A stretch of 64,000 bases of DNA from C-114 sp963719285 (GCA_963719285.1 CAVRBO010000003.1:248001-312000), one strand, 5' to 3'. Shown: positions 20,217 through 28,906, numbered from the stretch's first letter. A program made the numbers and translations. The notes: generated from the sequence alone by a model not told the origin.

Positions 20217-20969
20217 ATGACCCCCGACACGGGGCACGCCTTCGTCGACCTGCACTGCCACACGAGCGCGAGCTTCGACAGCCTGGCCGATCCGATCGCC
20301 GTGGTCAGGGCGGCCCGCACGCGCGGGTTGACCCACGTCGCGATCACCGACCACGACCGGATCGACGGCGCCCTGCGGGCCCGGGACGGGGCGCCGGCCG
20401 GCCTGACGGTCATCGTGGGCGAGGAGATCAAGACCACCGGCGGGGACCTCATCGCGGTGTTCCTCGAGGAGGCGGTCCCGCCCGGCCTCTCGGCGGCCGA
20501 GGCGATCGCCGCGGTCCGCGAGCAGGGCGGCCTGGTGGGCGTGCCCCACCCGTTCGACCACCTGCGCGGATCGATGGGCCGGGACCGCGACGATGGCCTG
20601 GCCGCGCTCCAGGCGCTCGTCGCGCTCGTCGACTGGATCGAGGCGTACAACGCGCGGGTGCTCGGCGGGTCGGGTAACGACCGGGCCGCCGCGTTCGCCC
20701 GTGAGCACGGCCTGCCCGGCGTGTCGGTGAGCGACGCCCACTCCACGCTGGAGGTCGGCGTCGCGTACACCGCCCTGACCGGCGACCCGTCCACGGCCAT
20801 GGGGCTGCGCGCCGCGCTCTCGAGCGCCCAGCTCGTCGCGGGCCGGGCGTCCTACTTCGCGCGTCTGGTCACGCCGGTGGCCAAGCTCGTCCAGCGCGCG
20901 CGCGGCAACGGCCGGGTCGCCGCCTCGAGCGGTCCCGCGCACGTCGATCTTCGGAAGCGCGACCCGTGA
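20217..20969 (+). CDS. PHP-domain metal-dependent phosphoesterase
   Basis: A 250-residue cytoplasmic protein of the PHP (polymerase and histidinol phosphatase) family. The metal-binding signature is complete: HCHT at 13-16, AITDHDRIDG, the GEEI glutamate, VGVPHPFDHLR and VSDAHS. Single-domain members include nucleoside 3',5'-bisphosphate and oligonucleotide phosphatases such as YciV/TrpH; the substrate is not decidable here. It begins 10 bases after mreB and its stop overlaps the next start (GTGA at 20966-20969). Confidence 0.82.
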   Translation: MTPDTGHAFVDLHCHTSASFDSLADPIAVVRAARTRGLTHVAITDHDRIDGALRARDGAPAGLTVIVGEEIKTTGGDLIAVFLEEAVPPGLSAAEAIAAVREQGGLVGVPHPFDHLRGSMGRDRDDGLAALQALVALVDWIEAYNARVLGGSGNDRAAAFAREHGLPGVSVSDAHSTLEVGVAYTALTGDPSTAMGLRAALSSAQLVAGRASYFARLVTPVAKLVQRARGNGRVAASSGPAHVDLRKRDP

Positions 20970-22159
20970 CGGACGAGCCACAGGACCATCGGTCGATGGC
21001 CGGCGGGGTCCCTCCGCCGGTACCCTCCGAGCCCATGCAGGTCCTTCGCCCGGCGACGGTCCCCGCCGTCCAGCCGCCCGCCCCCGCCCCGGTGCCCGAT
21101 GCCCGCGACACCTCCGACCGCGAGGCCGCCGAGCAGCTGTCGCTCGGCCGGCGCCTGCGCCAGCCGCGGACGATCGTCTCGCTCGTCCTGCCCATCTTCC
21201 TGCTGCTGCTGCTCGCCCGGACCCTGCCGGGGTTCGACCTCGCGGCACTCCCGGGGATCATCGGGGCGGCCAATCCGCTCCTCATCCTGGCCGGCTTCGC
21301 GATCTACTACGTCGGCTTCCCCCTCCGCGGCTGGCGCTGGGTGCTGCTGCTGCGTGGCAGCGGCCACGTCATCAGCGCGCGCGACGGCACCGAGATCATC
21401 TTCATCAGCTGGCTCGTCAACTGCCTCGTGCCGGCCAAGCTCGGCGACATCTACCGGGCGTACCTCCTGAAGATCAACTCCACCGTGTCGCTGAGCCGGA
21501 CCTTCGGGACCGTCTTCATCGAGCGGATCCTCGACCTGTTCGCGATCGCGGTGCTGGGCCTGGGCGCGGGCTACGTCAGCTTCCGGACCGGCCTGCCGCC
21601 GATCGTCCAGTTCCTGTTCGCCCTCGGCATCGGCGTCGTCATCGTCCTGGCGGCCGGGTTGCTCACGATGCGGAACTTCGGGCGCCGGATCATCCTGCGG
21701 CTGCCCCTCCCGCAGCGCGTCGTGGAGTTCTACGACCGGTTCGAGGAAGGCGTCTTCGGCGCCGTCGCGCTCCGCCAGATGCCGATCCTCATCGTCCTGA
21801 CCGGCCTCATCTGGACGACCGAGGCGATGCGCCTCTTCCTGGTCGTGGAGGCGCTGGGCATCCCGGGCGTCCATCTCGGCATCAGCGGGTCGTTCTTCGT
21901 GGCGCTGTGCGGATCGCTCCTCACCGCCGTCCCGCTCACGCCGGGCGGCCTCGGGATCGTGGAGACCGGCGTGGTCGGCATCCTGCGGCTGGCCTACGGC
22001 GTCCCGGCCTCCGCCGCGCTGGCGATCACCCTCGTGGACCGCACGATCAGCGTCCTCTCGATCATCGTGTTCGGGAGCATCGCCTACGTCCTGTCGCCGC
22101 TCCGCCGCGGCGCCGGGCTCCACGTTCGCGAGGTCACGACGGCCACGCCCGTCCCGTAA
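20966..22159 (+). CDS. Lysylphosphatidylglycerol-synthase-TM / flippase-like membrane protein
   Basis: A 397-residue protein with a Pro-rich cytoplasmic N-terminus (about 60 residues) and about eight membrane helices, matching the UPF0104/LPG_synthase_TM family. GWRWVLLLRG, INCLVPAKLGDIYRAYLLK-like and LTPGGLGIVETGVVG segments are characteristic. Family members flip lipids or form the membrane half of MprF; no aminoacyl-transfer domain is attached. It is coupled to the PHP gene by a GTGA overlap. The substrate is unknown. Confidence 0.8.
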   Translation: MTDEPQDHRSMAGGVPPPVPSEPMQVLRPATVPAVQPPAPAPVPDARDTSDREAAEQLSLGRRLRQPRTIVSLVLPIFLLLLLARTLPGFDLAALPGIIGAANPLLILAGFAIYYVGFPLRGWRWVLLLRGSGHVISARDGTEIIFISWLVNCLVPAKLGDIYRAYLLKINSTVSLSRTFGTVFIERILDLFAIAVLGLGAGYVSFRTGLPPIVQFLFALGIGVVIVLAAGLLTMRNFGRRIILRLPLPQRVVEFYDRFEEGVFGAVALRQMPILIVLTGLIWTTEAMRLFLVVEALGIPGVHLGISGSFFVALCGSLLTAVPLTPGGLGIVETGVVGILRLAYGVPASAALAITLVDRTISVLSIIVFGSIAYVLSPLRRGAGLHVREVTTATPVP

Positions 22160-22403
22160 CCCGGGCAGGAACGCGGGCAGGCTCGCCCGGGCTCCCCCGG
22201 TACCGGTCCGGCGGGCGATGGGACCGGGGCTCGGATCGAGGGCATCCGCACCCCCGCGGACCGCACCGGACCTCCCCGAGCCGCGCTCCGAGTGGTGCCC
22301 GCATCCGGTACGAACGGGTGATACAGGGTCCCGACCCATCAACGGATAGTGGTCGCAGACCGGCAGGTCCCTCGCTTGCGAGCACGGAGCCCATTCCCAG
22401 ACG

Positions 22404-22922
22404 ATGACTAGCCCGAACGGCCGAGCGTTCAACGAGTGGCTGCGAGCACAGCTCAAGGCCAAGAAGATGTCGCAACGCCAACTCGCCCAGCAGTCCGGCG
22501 TCGATCACTCGACGATCTCCCGGCTCATCCGCGGCGATCGCATGCCGTCCCTCGGCACTGCCACCAAGCTTGCCCGCGGTCTTCGCGAATTGCGCGATGA
22601 CGCCGACACGCCGCAGTACCTGGGGCTCGTGTCGAGCGGTTCGATGAACCCGACCGCGCGCGTCGAGTACGCGCTTCGCGCGGACGAGGCGCTCAGCGAG
22701 CCGCAGGTCCGCCAGATCATGGAGTACTACCTCGCCGTCCGGATGCGACGGTTCGGACGGGCGATGCAGCCCGTCGAGCCGAACGACCGCGGCGCTGATC
22801 GCCCACCCATGCGCGGCATGGTCGGCGGCGGCCCGGTGGCCGCCGGCGTGGGCTCTCCGGCCCGCCTGACCGCGTCCCGCCCGATCAGTCGGTCGGCGAC
22901 GCGCACCTCGGGTCGCTACTAG
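22404..22922 (+). CDS. XRE-family HTH transcriptional regulator
   Basis: 172 residues. The N-terminal helix-turn-helix (about residues 22-50: KKMSQRQLAQQSGVDHSTIS and RLIRGDRMPS) is a textbook Cro/CI-type DNA-binding domain. The middle part carries charged helices, and the C-terminal 60 residues are Gly/Pro/Arg-rich and look disordered. There is no ligand domain. It stands alone between unrelated units, with a strong hairpin terminator 50 bases downstream. Targets are unknown. Confidence 0.85.
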   Translation: MTSPNGRAFNEWLRAQLKAKKMSQRQLAQQSGVDHSTISRLIRGDRMPSLGTATKLARGLRELRDDADTPQYLGLVSSGSMNPTARVEYALRADEALSEPQVRQIMEYYLAVRMRRFGRAMQPVEPNDRGADRPPMRGMVGGGPVAAGVGSPARLTASRPISRSATRTSGRY

Positions 22923-22973
22923 GCATATCTCAGGGCACTGACTCGGTCGCCTCCACGGCCGGGTCTCGGGGAC

Positions 22974-23010
22974 ACGAACGCCGGCCTCTGGGGGGCCGGC
23001 GTTCGTTATT
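22974..23010 (+). terminator. Strong hairpin terminator after the XRE regulator
   Basis: ACGAACGCCGGCC (22974-22986) pairs perfectly with GGCCGGCGTTCGT (22994-23006), a 13-bp stem with a 7-base loop, followed by TATT. The T-run is short. Confidence 0.75.
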
Positions 23011-23413
23011 CCGGCCCCGCTTGGCGTCGGCCCGCCTCGGCCGCCGCGGGCCTCCCGCCTCGGCCCCGCTCGGCGCTCGGCCCCACCTTGGCGTCGGCCT
23101 CCCGTCTCAGCCGCGCTCGGCGTCGGCCTCGCGCCCGGCCTTCTTGACAGGTGCTCCTCGCGCGCGCACTCGTCATCGAGTCGGTCGGATCAGGCCCGCT
23201 CCTGTTGCCACCTGACCGCCCGGCGATCACCTGACCACGATCGGCGCAGTGCCGGCTGACGAACGACCGCGGGGCGATCACCTGACCACGATCGGCGCAG
23301 TGCCGGCTGACGAACGACCGCGTGGCGATCACCTGGCAACGAGCGCTCATGGGCGGTGACGCAGATCCCGCTTCGGGGCGCGGAGCCCGATCGGCCCTGG
23401 ACTACGTCACGGC
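23011..23413. other. Intergenic region without a supported gene
   Basis: Between the XRE terminator and the convergent GT39-like gene lie GC-rich imperfect repeats of a TCGGC-containing unit (23030-23140) and then the 51-bp repeats. Open frames here on both strands have no start signals or family character. Confidence 0.5.
23223..23342. repeat. 51-bp direct repeat, two full copies and a partial third
   Basis: Units begin GCGATCACCTGACCACGATC at 23223, 23274 and 23325 (the third copy diverges after its first ~11 bases). The two full copies are almost identical. Each contains CGATCGGCGC-type short dyads but no obvious spacer structure. Confidence 0.8.
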
Positions 23414-25189
23414 CTATCTGGCCGGGACCGCCGCCACCGGCGCCGACGCGATGTAGACCGAGATCGTCCGGCCGGGGGCGGCGATGAAGCGGTCGGCCAG
23501 GCGGAGCGGTTCGGCCAGGGCGGCCGCGGCGCGGTCCTCGGCAGGCCCGCCGCAGTCGGTCACGAAGAGGTCGTCGCACACGACGACCAGCGCCCCCAGG
23601 CCGACCGTGCCTTCGACATCGAGGTGGAGGTTGCCGCCCAGCCGCTCGACCGGGTAGAGGTAGGCCTCGCCCGACTTGAACTCGGGCAGGCTGCGGATGA
23701 GGCCCTTCCGGCCGGCGACGTCGCTGACGATCCGTGCGCCGGCGCGCTCGGCGGCCGGGTAGCCACCGTCAAGGGCCGTGACCGGCGGCATCCGGTAGAT
23801 GTTCCAGCAGGTCAGCCCGATCATGAGCCCGACGACGGCGATGCCGCCGACCGTGACCGCCCGACCGGCGATGACCCTGTCAGGCGTCAGCCCGCCGAGC
23901 CTCCACAGACCCGCGAACCCGAGCCCGACCACGAGGAACACGAGCGGGTCGAGGAACGCGTGGTAGTGGTCGACCGGGAGCACGGTGACGTTCGCGAGCC
24001 CGGAGATGGCGACTCCCAGGATCGCGCAGCTCCAGGCCATCGTCGCAGCCAGCCAGCGGGCGAGGTCGCGCTCCGGCCGGTGGGCGACCCGGGCCCGCCA
24101 GATGGCCAGCGTGGCGACGACCACGGCGGCCGGGACACCGACCGCGAGACTGTCGATGAGCAGCCCGCTCACCGGCCAGGCGAGGACGCGCAGGGTCACG
24201 AACGTCATCCGCAGGAGCGGGCCCGGGGCGACGGCCTGGCCGCCACTCGCGATGAACGCGATGGCCTCGCGCGACTCGTGGAACCCCGTCTGGAGCTCCG
24301 AGGCGAGGAGCGGCACGTAGCTGAGGGCCACGATGCCGATCCCGCCCAGGGCGACCCGGAGCACCGCCTGGCGCTCCGCGCCCGATCGCCGTCGCGCATC
24401 GGCGACGAGCCACACGACGAGCGGCGGCAGCAGCACGAAGCCCAGGACGTGGCATTGCATCGTCGCGGCCTGGGCCGCGGCCACGAGCAGCCACCAGCGT
24501 GCCCGTCGCGTGGTCCACGCTCGCCACGCCGCCGTGACGGCGAGCGCGCTGGTGAACGCCACCAGGTTCGGGTTCCACAGGAACGTGGACTCGTCGACGG
24601 CCGTGGCCGAGACCGCCATCAGGAGCCCGGCGGTGGTCCCGGCGAGCATCCCGCCGACGTTCCGTGCCAGGGAGGCCACGAGCGCGACAGCCAGGACGCC
24701 GAGGAGCGCGATCTCGCCGACGACGAACGCGGGATCGCCGCCACCGAGCCAGGCCGACGGTGCCAGCAGGTAGTAGTAGGCCGCGCCGTGGTGGAAGTCG
24801 CCGATGCTCGTGGGCGGGCCCACGAGCGGGAAGACGCCGTCACGGACGAACGCCATCAGGGTGAGCATGTCGTGGCCCTGATCGGCGTCCCACGTGCCGC
24901 GGGTGGGCAGGGCGTCGAAGCGGAGGATGGCCGCGAGCACGAGGATCGCCCCGAGGACGATCCACCACGCGCGAACGGAGCCGGCACCGGCGTCGGCCCC
25001 GGGTGCCGCGGACGCCGCGGACACCCCCGATGCCCCGGACGCCGCGGACGCGCCGGACGCCTCGGGGGCCCCTGGCTGCGCCGACGCCCCGAACGCCCCA
25101 GGCGCTCCCGGACCGCCGGAGACGCTCGATGACGCTCGAACGTTGCCTGCGGGCACCATCGGACCGTCCGTCGCGCTCGGGTCGTCCAC
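23414..25189 (-). CDS. GT39-like integral membrane glycosyltransferase
   Basis: 591 residues with about eleven membrane helices. After an Ala/Gly/Ser/Pro low-complexity N-terminus (about 25-70) comes a first helix and the loop RGTWDADQGHD (97-107), whose acidic residues match the catalytic loop of PMT/ArnT-type enzymes that use polyprenyl-phosphate sugars. A soluble C-terminal domain of about 120 residues follows. The gene begins five bases after the nfo stop, so the two share a transcript. Acceptor and sugar are unknown. Confidence 0.75.
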   Translation of the reverse strand: MDDPSATDGPMVPAGNVRASSSVSGGPGAPGAFGASAQPGAPEASGASAASGASGVSAASAAPGADAGAGSVRAWWIVLGAILVLAAILRFDALPTRGTWDADQGHDMLTLMAFVRDGVFPLVGPPTSIGDFHHGAAYYYLLAPSAWLGGGDPAFVVGEIALLGVLAVALVASLARNVGGMLAGTTAGLLMAVSATAVDESTFLWNPNLVAFTSALAVTAAWRAWTTRRARWWLLVAAAQAATMQCHVLGFVLLPPLVVWLVADARRRSGAERQAVLRVALGGIGIVALSYVPLLASELQTGFHESREAIAFIASGGQAVAPGPLLRMTFVTLRVLAWPVSGLLIDSLAVGVPAAVVVATLAIWRARVAHRPERDLARWLAATMAWSCAILGVAISGLANVTVLPVDHYHAFLDPLVFLVVGLGFAGLWRLGGLTPDRVIAGRAVTVGGIAVVGLMIGLTCWNIYRMPPVTALDGGYPAAERAGARIVSDVAGRKGLIRSLPEFKSGEAYLYPVERLGGNLHLDVEGTVGLGALVVVCDDLFVTDCGGPAEDRAAAALAEPLRLADRFIAAPGRTISVYIASAPVAAVPAR

Positions 25190-25194
25190 GACGC

Positions 25195-26181
25195 TCAGGC
25201 CGGCTCGGTGGCAGGGCCGCCGCGCGAACGGCTGCCCCGGACGTCGAGAGCGCCACGGGGCAGACGCCTGAGCGGCGTGCCGTCGGCGATGTCGTACGCC
25301 CGACGGACATTGATCTTGTCGTAGCCCTCGTCCATGCCCGGCGTCTCCAGGTAGTAGGTGACGTGGGCCAGCTTGGGGTGGGTCAGCCAGCGCTGGATCC
25401 CGGCCACGCCGATCGCACCCGCGCCGAGGTGTTCGTGGCGGTCGAGCCTGCTGCCGAGCGTGGATTTCGAGTCGTTCAGGTGCATCATGACGACCCGTTC
25501 GATTCCGACCCGGCGGTCGAGCTCGTCAACGAGCGCGTCGACGCCCTCGGCGTCGTCGATCTTGTGACCGGCGCCCCACAGATGGGCCGTGTCGAGGCAC
25601 AGGCCCACCCGTCCCGCCGGCGCGCCGTGGCGGGCCGCCGCCTCGAGGACCGCCTCGAGCTCCTCGGCCGTCGTGCCCACCCCGCCTCCGCCGCCGGCGG
25701 AGTTCTCGAGTACGAGGATCGCCGCGTCCGGACCGTCGGGCGAGTCGGCAAGGGCTCGGGCGACACCCTCGCCGACTCGGTCGACGCCGGTCTCGACGCC
25801 GGTCAGCTTGTGCGAGCCGGTGTGGACATTGACGTAGCGCGCCCCGAAGCCCGGCGCGACCCGCATCTCCTCGGTGAGGACGGCCACGGACTTCTCGCGG
25901 AAGTCGTCCTCCGGACCGGCCAGGTTGATCAGGTACGCGGCGTGGATCGCGATCGGGCCGATGTCGAGCTCGGCGATCCTGGCGCGGAACTTGGGCAACT
26001 CGGTCGGTGGCTCCGTGCGCCGCCGCCAGGACGTCGGATTGTCGGCGAAGACCTGGAGGGCGCGGGCACCGATGGCCCGGGCCCGATCGACCGCCCTGAC
26101 CATCCCGTCACCCAGCGGCAGATGGGCACCGAGCCGCCGGCCGTCCGGCAAAGCCCGTCCGCTGGTCTTCCTGGGCGACAT
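25195..26181 (-). CDS. nfo: Endonuclease IV (AP endonuclease family 2)
   Basis: 328 residues of a TIM-barrel, three-zinc DNA-repair enzyme that cuts 5' to abasic sites. GAHLP (18-22), QVFADNPTSW, VNVHTGS, LVLENSAGGG, LCLDTAHLWGAGH, MHLNDSK and HEHLGAG place zinc ligands and substrate loops in the family order. The C-terminus continues about 40 residues past the usual end. ATG 26181 has TACGAT seven bases upstream and no ribosome site, so a leaderless mRNA is likely. It is divergent from the ArsR-type regulator. Confidence 0.9.
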   Translation of the reverse strand: MSPRKTSGRALPDGRRLGAHLPLGDGMVRAVDRARAIGARALQVFADNPTSWRRRTEPPTELPKFRARIAELDIGPIAIHAAYLINLAGPEDDFREKSVAVLTEEMRVAPGFGARYVNVHTGSHKLTGVETGVDRVGEGVARALADSPDGPDAAILVLENSAGGGGGVGTTAEELEAVLEAAARHGAPAGRVGLCLDTAHLWGAGHKIDDAEGVDALVDELDRRVGIERVVMMHLNDSKSTLGSRLDRHEHLGAGAIGVAGIQRWLTHPKLAHVTYYLETPGMDEGYDKINVRRAYDIADGTPLRRLPRGALDVRGSRSRGGPATEPA

Positions 26182-26188
26182 CGCGGGA

Positions 26189-26194
26189 ATCGTA
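26189..26194 (-). promoter_or_regulatory. -10 box of nfo (leaderless)
   Basis: TACGAT on the minus strand, seven bases before the ATG at 26181. Confidence 0.55.
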
Positions 26195-26210
26195 CCGCAC
26201 GAGCCGCGGG

Positions 26211-26226
26211 TTTGACAGATATCAAA
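26211..26226. promoter_or_regulatory. Candidate operator between nfo and the ArsR-type gene
   Basis: TTTGACAGATATCAAA: five-base inverted arms TTTGA/TCAAA around six bases, an AT-rich island in a GC-rich region. It overlaps the -35 box of the regulator gene and lies 17 bases beyond the nfo -10, fitting autorepression and possible control of nfo. Confidence 0.5.
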
Positions 26227-26240
26227 TCGTAAGGCACCAT
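26212..26240 (+). promoter_or_regulatory. Promoter of the ArsR-DUF2087 gene
   Basis: TTGACA (26212-26217), a 17-base spacer and CACCAT (26235-26240), six bases before ATG 26247. The perfect -35 lies inside the dyad. The -10 is weak, so activity is uncertain. Confidence 0.45.
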
Positions 26241-26246
26241 CCGGGC

Positions 26247-26813
26247 ATGGACCCGGAACTGCTCGTCACCCTCAAGGCCCTCTCCGACGCGTCGCGCCTG
26301 CGGATCGTCGGCCTGCTCGCCGCACGCTCCTACGCCGTCGCGGAGCTGGCCGACGACCTGTCCCTGTCGCCCGGGACGGTCGTCCATCACCTCAAGCGGC
26401 TCAAGGCGGCCGGCCTGGTCGAGGCCAGGGCCAGTCATCCATACGTGGAGTACAGCCTCCGGCTCGACCGGCTGCAGGCCGTGGGCAAGCTGCTCGACGA
26501 GATCGAGCATGCGGACGAGGAGCAGGCCAACCTGCCCGGACCGGCCGGTGAGGCGCTCCCGGCGTTCGAGGCCAAGGTCCTCCGGGCGTTCTTCGAGGGC
26601 GACCGGCTCGTCTCGATCCCGGCCCAGGAGAAGAAGCGCCTCGTCGTGCTCGGCTACCTGCGCGAGCGGTGCTTCGCGGAGGACCGCGATTACCCGGAGA
26701 AGGAGGTCAACCAGCGGCTGGCCATCTTCCATCCGGACGTCGCGTCGCTCCGGCGGTACATGATCGAGACGGACCTCATGACCCGGTCCGCCGGGGTGTA
26801 CCGCCGGCCCTGA
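26247..26813 (+). CDS. ArsR-type winged-helix regulator fused to DUF2087
   Basis: 188 residues. Residues 1-80 are an ArsR-like winged helix (LKALSDASRLRIVGLLA, then LSPGTVVHHLKRLKAAGLV as recognition helix). Residues about 105-188 are a DUF2087 domain (FEGDRLVSIPAQEKKRLVVL, FHPDVASLRRYMIE, RSAGVYRR). No metal-binding Cys cluster is visible, so the signal is not an obvious metal. It likely regulates itself through the dyad at 26211. Its 3' end overlaps the convergent hpf gene by 38 bases. Confidence 0.85.
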   Translation: MDPELLVTLKALSDASRLRIVGLLAARSYAVAELADDLSLSPGTVVHHLKRLKAAGLVEARASHPYVEYSLRLDRLQAVGKLLDEIEHADEEQANLPGPAGEALPAFEAKVLRAFFEGDRLVSIPAQEKKRLVVLGYLRERCFAEDRDYPEKEVNQRLAIFHPDVASLRRYMIETDLMTRSAGVYRRP

Positions 26814-27483
26814 CCGCTTCCCGGGCCGCGCGCCGCGTCACGGCGGCGCCGTCGCCGGCGCGTCCGGCGGCCAGGACGGATCCCTCGGCCGGGCCCTGGC
26901 GGTCGCGCCGGTTGCCACCGGTCGAGTACTGGCCGCCCACGGTCGGCTCGATCAGGCCGTAATCGCCGTCCGTGCGCCGGTACAGGACGCTCAGGCGTTC
27001 CGTGGCGGCATCCACGAACACGAAGAAGCTGTGGCCGAGCTCCTCCATCTCGCGGACGGCGTCCTCCTCGAACATCGGCTCGATGGCGAAGCGCTTGACC
27101 TTCACGATCCGGCGCTCGCGGCCGCGCTCGGCCGTGCCGTCGGCGATGCGCGACAGGATGTGCTTCTCCTCGGTGGGCCGGGCCCGGACCCTGGGCTTGT
27201 CCTTGTGGTCGACGGCACGCCGCTCGATCTTGTCGACGAGCTGGTCGATGCCGGCCTGGAACGAGGCGCCGGCCGCGTGGCTGCGGAGGGTCTTCCCGTC
27301 GACGCTCAGCGTGATGTCGACGATGTTCGAGTCCGCGGAGCTCCGATGCTGCTCCACGGAGAGCTCCACGACGGCGTCGCTGCGGTCGTCCAGCAGCCGC
27401 TCGAGCCGCGAGAACTTGCGCTCCGCGTACCGGCGGACGCGCTCCGGGACCTCGATGTTCTTGCCCTTGACGATCGTCCTCAT
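26776..27483 (-). CDS. hpf: Ribosome hibernation-promoting factor, long form
   Basis: 235 residues. The N-terminal S30AE domain (1-100; MRTIVKGKNIEVPERVRRYA) binds the decoding centre. The C-terminal dimerisation domain (about 125-182; VKRFAIEPMFEEDAVREMEE, SFFVFVDAATERLSVLYRR) pairs two ribosomes into 100S particles. A basic Gly/Ala/Arg-rich tail of about 55 residues beyond GLIEP is unusual. ATG 27483 is chosen because the domain starts exactly there; upstream in-frame codons lie over the promoter. It acts in stationary phase or starvation. Confidence 0.92.
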   Translation of the reverse strand: MRTIVKGKNIEVPERVRRYAERKFSRLERLLDDRSDAVVELSVEQHRSSADSNIVDITLSVDGKTLRSHAAGASFQAGIDQLVDKIERRAVDHKDKPRVRARPTEEKHILSRIADGTAERGRERRIVKVKRFAIEPMFEEDAVREMEELGHSFFVFVDAATERLSVLYRRTDGDYGLIEPTVGGQYSTGGNRRDRQGPAEGSVLAAGRAGDGAAVTRRAAREAVRAGGTPRRTGS

Positions 27484-27494
27484 GACCTGCCCCG

Positions 27495-27500
27495 AGTATA
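27495..27500 (-). promoter_or_regulatory. -10 box of hpf
   Basis: TATACT on the minus strand, 11 bases before ATG 27483, within the 40-base gap after the ComF-type gene. The predicted leader is only about four bases. Confidence 0.55.
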
Positions 27501-27523
27501 GACCCGGGGGTCGAGGGCGGACC

Positions 27524-28240
27524 TCAGCGCTCCCGCGCGACCGTGATCGCCGACACGCCGAGCGCACCCGCGTCGAGGAGCACCCGGGCGCAGGCCGCCA
27601 GGGTGGCGCCGGTCGTCACGACGTCGTCCACGAGCACGAACCAGTGGCCGGCCACCGCCGGCGGCGTGGTCCTCGGGGAGAGCCGGAAGGCGTCGTCCAC
27701 GTTGGACGCGCGGCGTGACCGATCGAGCCGGTACTGGGCCGTCGTGGCCCGGGCCCGTTCGAGCGCCGCGTGGTGAGGGAGCCCGAGCCGCCGCGCGGCC
27801 GCGACCGCGATCCGCTCCGCCTGATCGTAGCCGCGCTCCCGCCTCCGGTCGCGGTGGACGGGCACGTGTACGAGCGTGTCGCCGCCGGCGCCTGCGGCCG
27901 CCCATCGTTCCGCGACGGCGGCGGCCAGGGGTTCCACGGCGCGAAGCTCACCGGCGTACTTCAGGACGTGGAGGAGCCGCCGGACGGGGCCGCTGAACGG
28001 CGCGCACCATTCGAGCTGGAGGAGCGGGACCGGTGTCTCGGACGGCAGCCCGATCGGCGTGCCCGGCGGCCGCCCGATCCGGGCACGGAGCGCGGGCCGG
28101 CACGCGACACACAGGATGTCCCCCTCGCGGCCGCACCCGGCACACGAGGCTGGCAGCGCGAGATCGAGCATCCGCCCGACGGCCCGTCCGGCCGCCCGGA
28201 CCGCGGTATCCATCGAGCCAGCATGCCGGGCCCCGCTCAC
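27524..28240 (-). CDS. ComF-family phosphoribosyltransferase-like protein
   Basis: 238 residues. A zinc ribbon uses Cys33, 36, 44 and 47 (CAGC/CVAC). The PRTase fold has the CAPFSGPVRRLLHVLKYAG signature of ComF/GntX proteins and the PRPP-binding loop VLVDDVVTTGAT at 202-213. ComF helps pull DNA in during natural transformation in several bacteria; GntX-like members have other roles, and no other competence gene is nearby. The start could also be ATG 28213. It lies upstream of hpf on the same strand, but hpf has its own -10. Confidence 0.85.
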   Translation of the reverse strand: MSGARHAGSMDTAVRAAGRAVGRMLDLALPASCAGCGREGDILCVACRPALRARIGRPPGTPIGLPSETPVPLLQLEWCAPFSGPVRRLLHVLKYAGELRAVEPLAAAVAERWAAAGAGGDTLVHVPVHRDRRRERGYDQAERIAVAAARRLGLPHHAALERARATTAQYRLDRSRRASNVDDAFRLSPRTTPPAVAGHWFVLVDDVVTTGATLAACARVLLDAGALGVSAITVARER

Positions 28241-28330
28241 CGGCGACTCACCGGCGACTCATCGCCGACTGATCGGCGGCTCACCTGCGACGTACCGGCT
28301 ACGTAGAGGCGACGTACCGGCGACGTACCG
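28241..28330. repeat. Short imperfect direct repeats (CGACTCACCGG / CGACGTACCGG)
   Basis: Two families of about 11-base units, ACCGGCGACTC-like (28238-28275) and GCGACGTACCGG-like (28285-28330), are strung together upstream of the ComF-type gene. No gene or promoter was recognised in them. Confidence 0.55.
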
Positions 28331-28488
28331 GTGGTCAGTCGATACGCCGGGCGGCCACGTGCCGGAGATCTTGTCATCCTGGCCCTGCTGCCGCGGATCG
28401 AACGCCCCCCGGAGGGGCCGATGGCTCGGAAGGACGTGGTCACCCGACGCCTGGCGCCCATACGGTGCGCACCCGGCATGTGGTTGCG

Positions 28489-28494
28489 TAGACT
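28489..28494 (+). promoter_or_regulatory. -10 box of the cupin gene (leaderless)
   Basis: TAGACT seven bases before ATG 28502; TGCGCA stands at the -35 position with a 17-base spacer. Confidence 0.55.
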
Positions 28495-28501
28495 CGCGGC
28501 C

Positions 28502-28906
28502 ATGGCCGACCCCGCGACCCTTCGTCTCGCCGACGCTCCGCACGTCCGGGCAGTGGACGGCTCGGACGTCACGGTCCTGCTCCGCCTCGACGGCGGGAGC
28601 ATGGCCCACTTCGCGCTCGAGGCCGGACGGGTCTCCCGGGCGATCGAGCACCGGACGGTATCGGAGATCTGGTTCGTGCTCGCCGGGCACGGCGAGATGT
28701 GGCGCGCGGCCGGTGGGGAAGAGTCGATCGTGGCCATGGAACCGGGTCTCTGCCTGACGATCCCGGTCGGGACGCGCTTCCAGTTCCGGGCCTTCGGCGA
28801 CGCAGCCCTGGGCGCGATCGCCGTCACGATGCCGCCCTGGCCCGGCGACCACGAAGCGATCCCGGTCGCGGGTTGCCCGGCGTGGCCCTCGTGGCCGGGG
28901 GAGTAG
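28502..28906 (+). CDS. Small cupin-domain protein
   Basis: 134 residues forming a single cupin barrel. Motif 1 is degenerate around ALEAGRVSRAIEHRTVSEIW (few His ligands), followed by FVLAGHGEMWR and motif 2 near GLCLTIPVGTRFQFR. Such proteins bind metals or small sugars or act as isomerases; nothing here chooses between them. ATG 28502 is preferred over ATG 28481 because the TAGACT box sits between them. The gene stands alone. Confidence 0.72.
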   Translation: MADPATLRLADAPHVRAVDGSDVTVLLRLDGGSMAHFALEAGRVSRAIEHRTVSEIWFVLAGHGEMWRAAGGEESIVAMEPGLCLTIPVGTRFQFRAFGDAALGAIAVTMPPWPGDHEAIPVAGCPAWPSWPGE

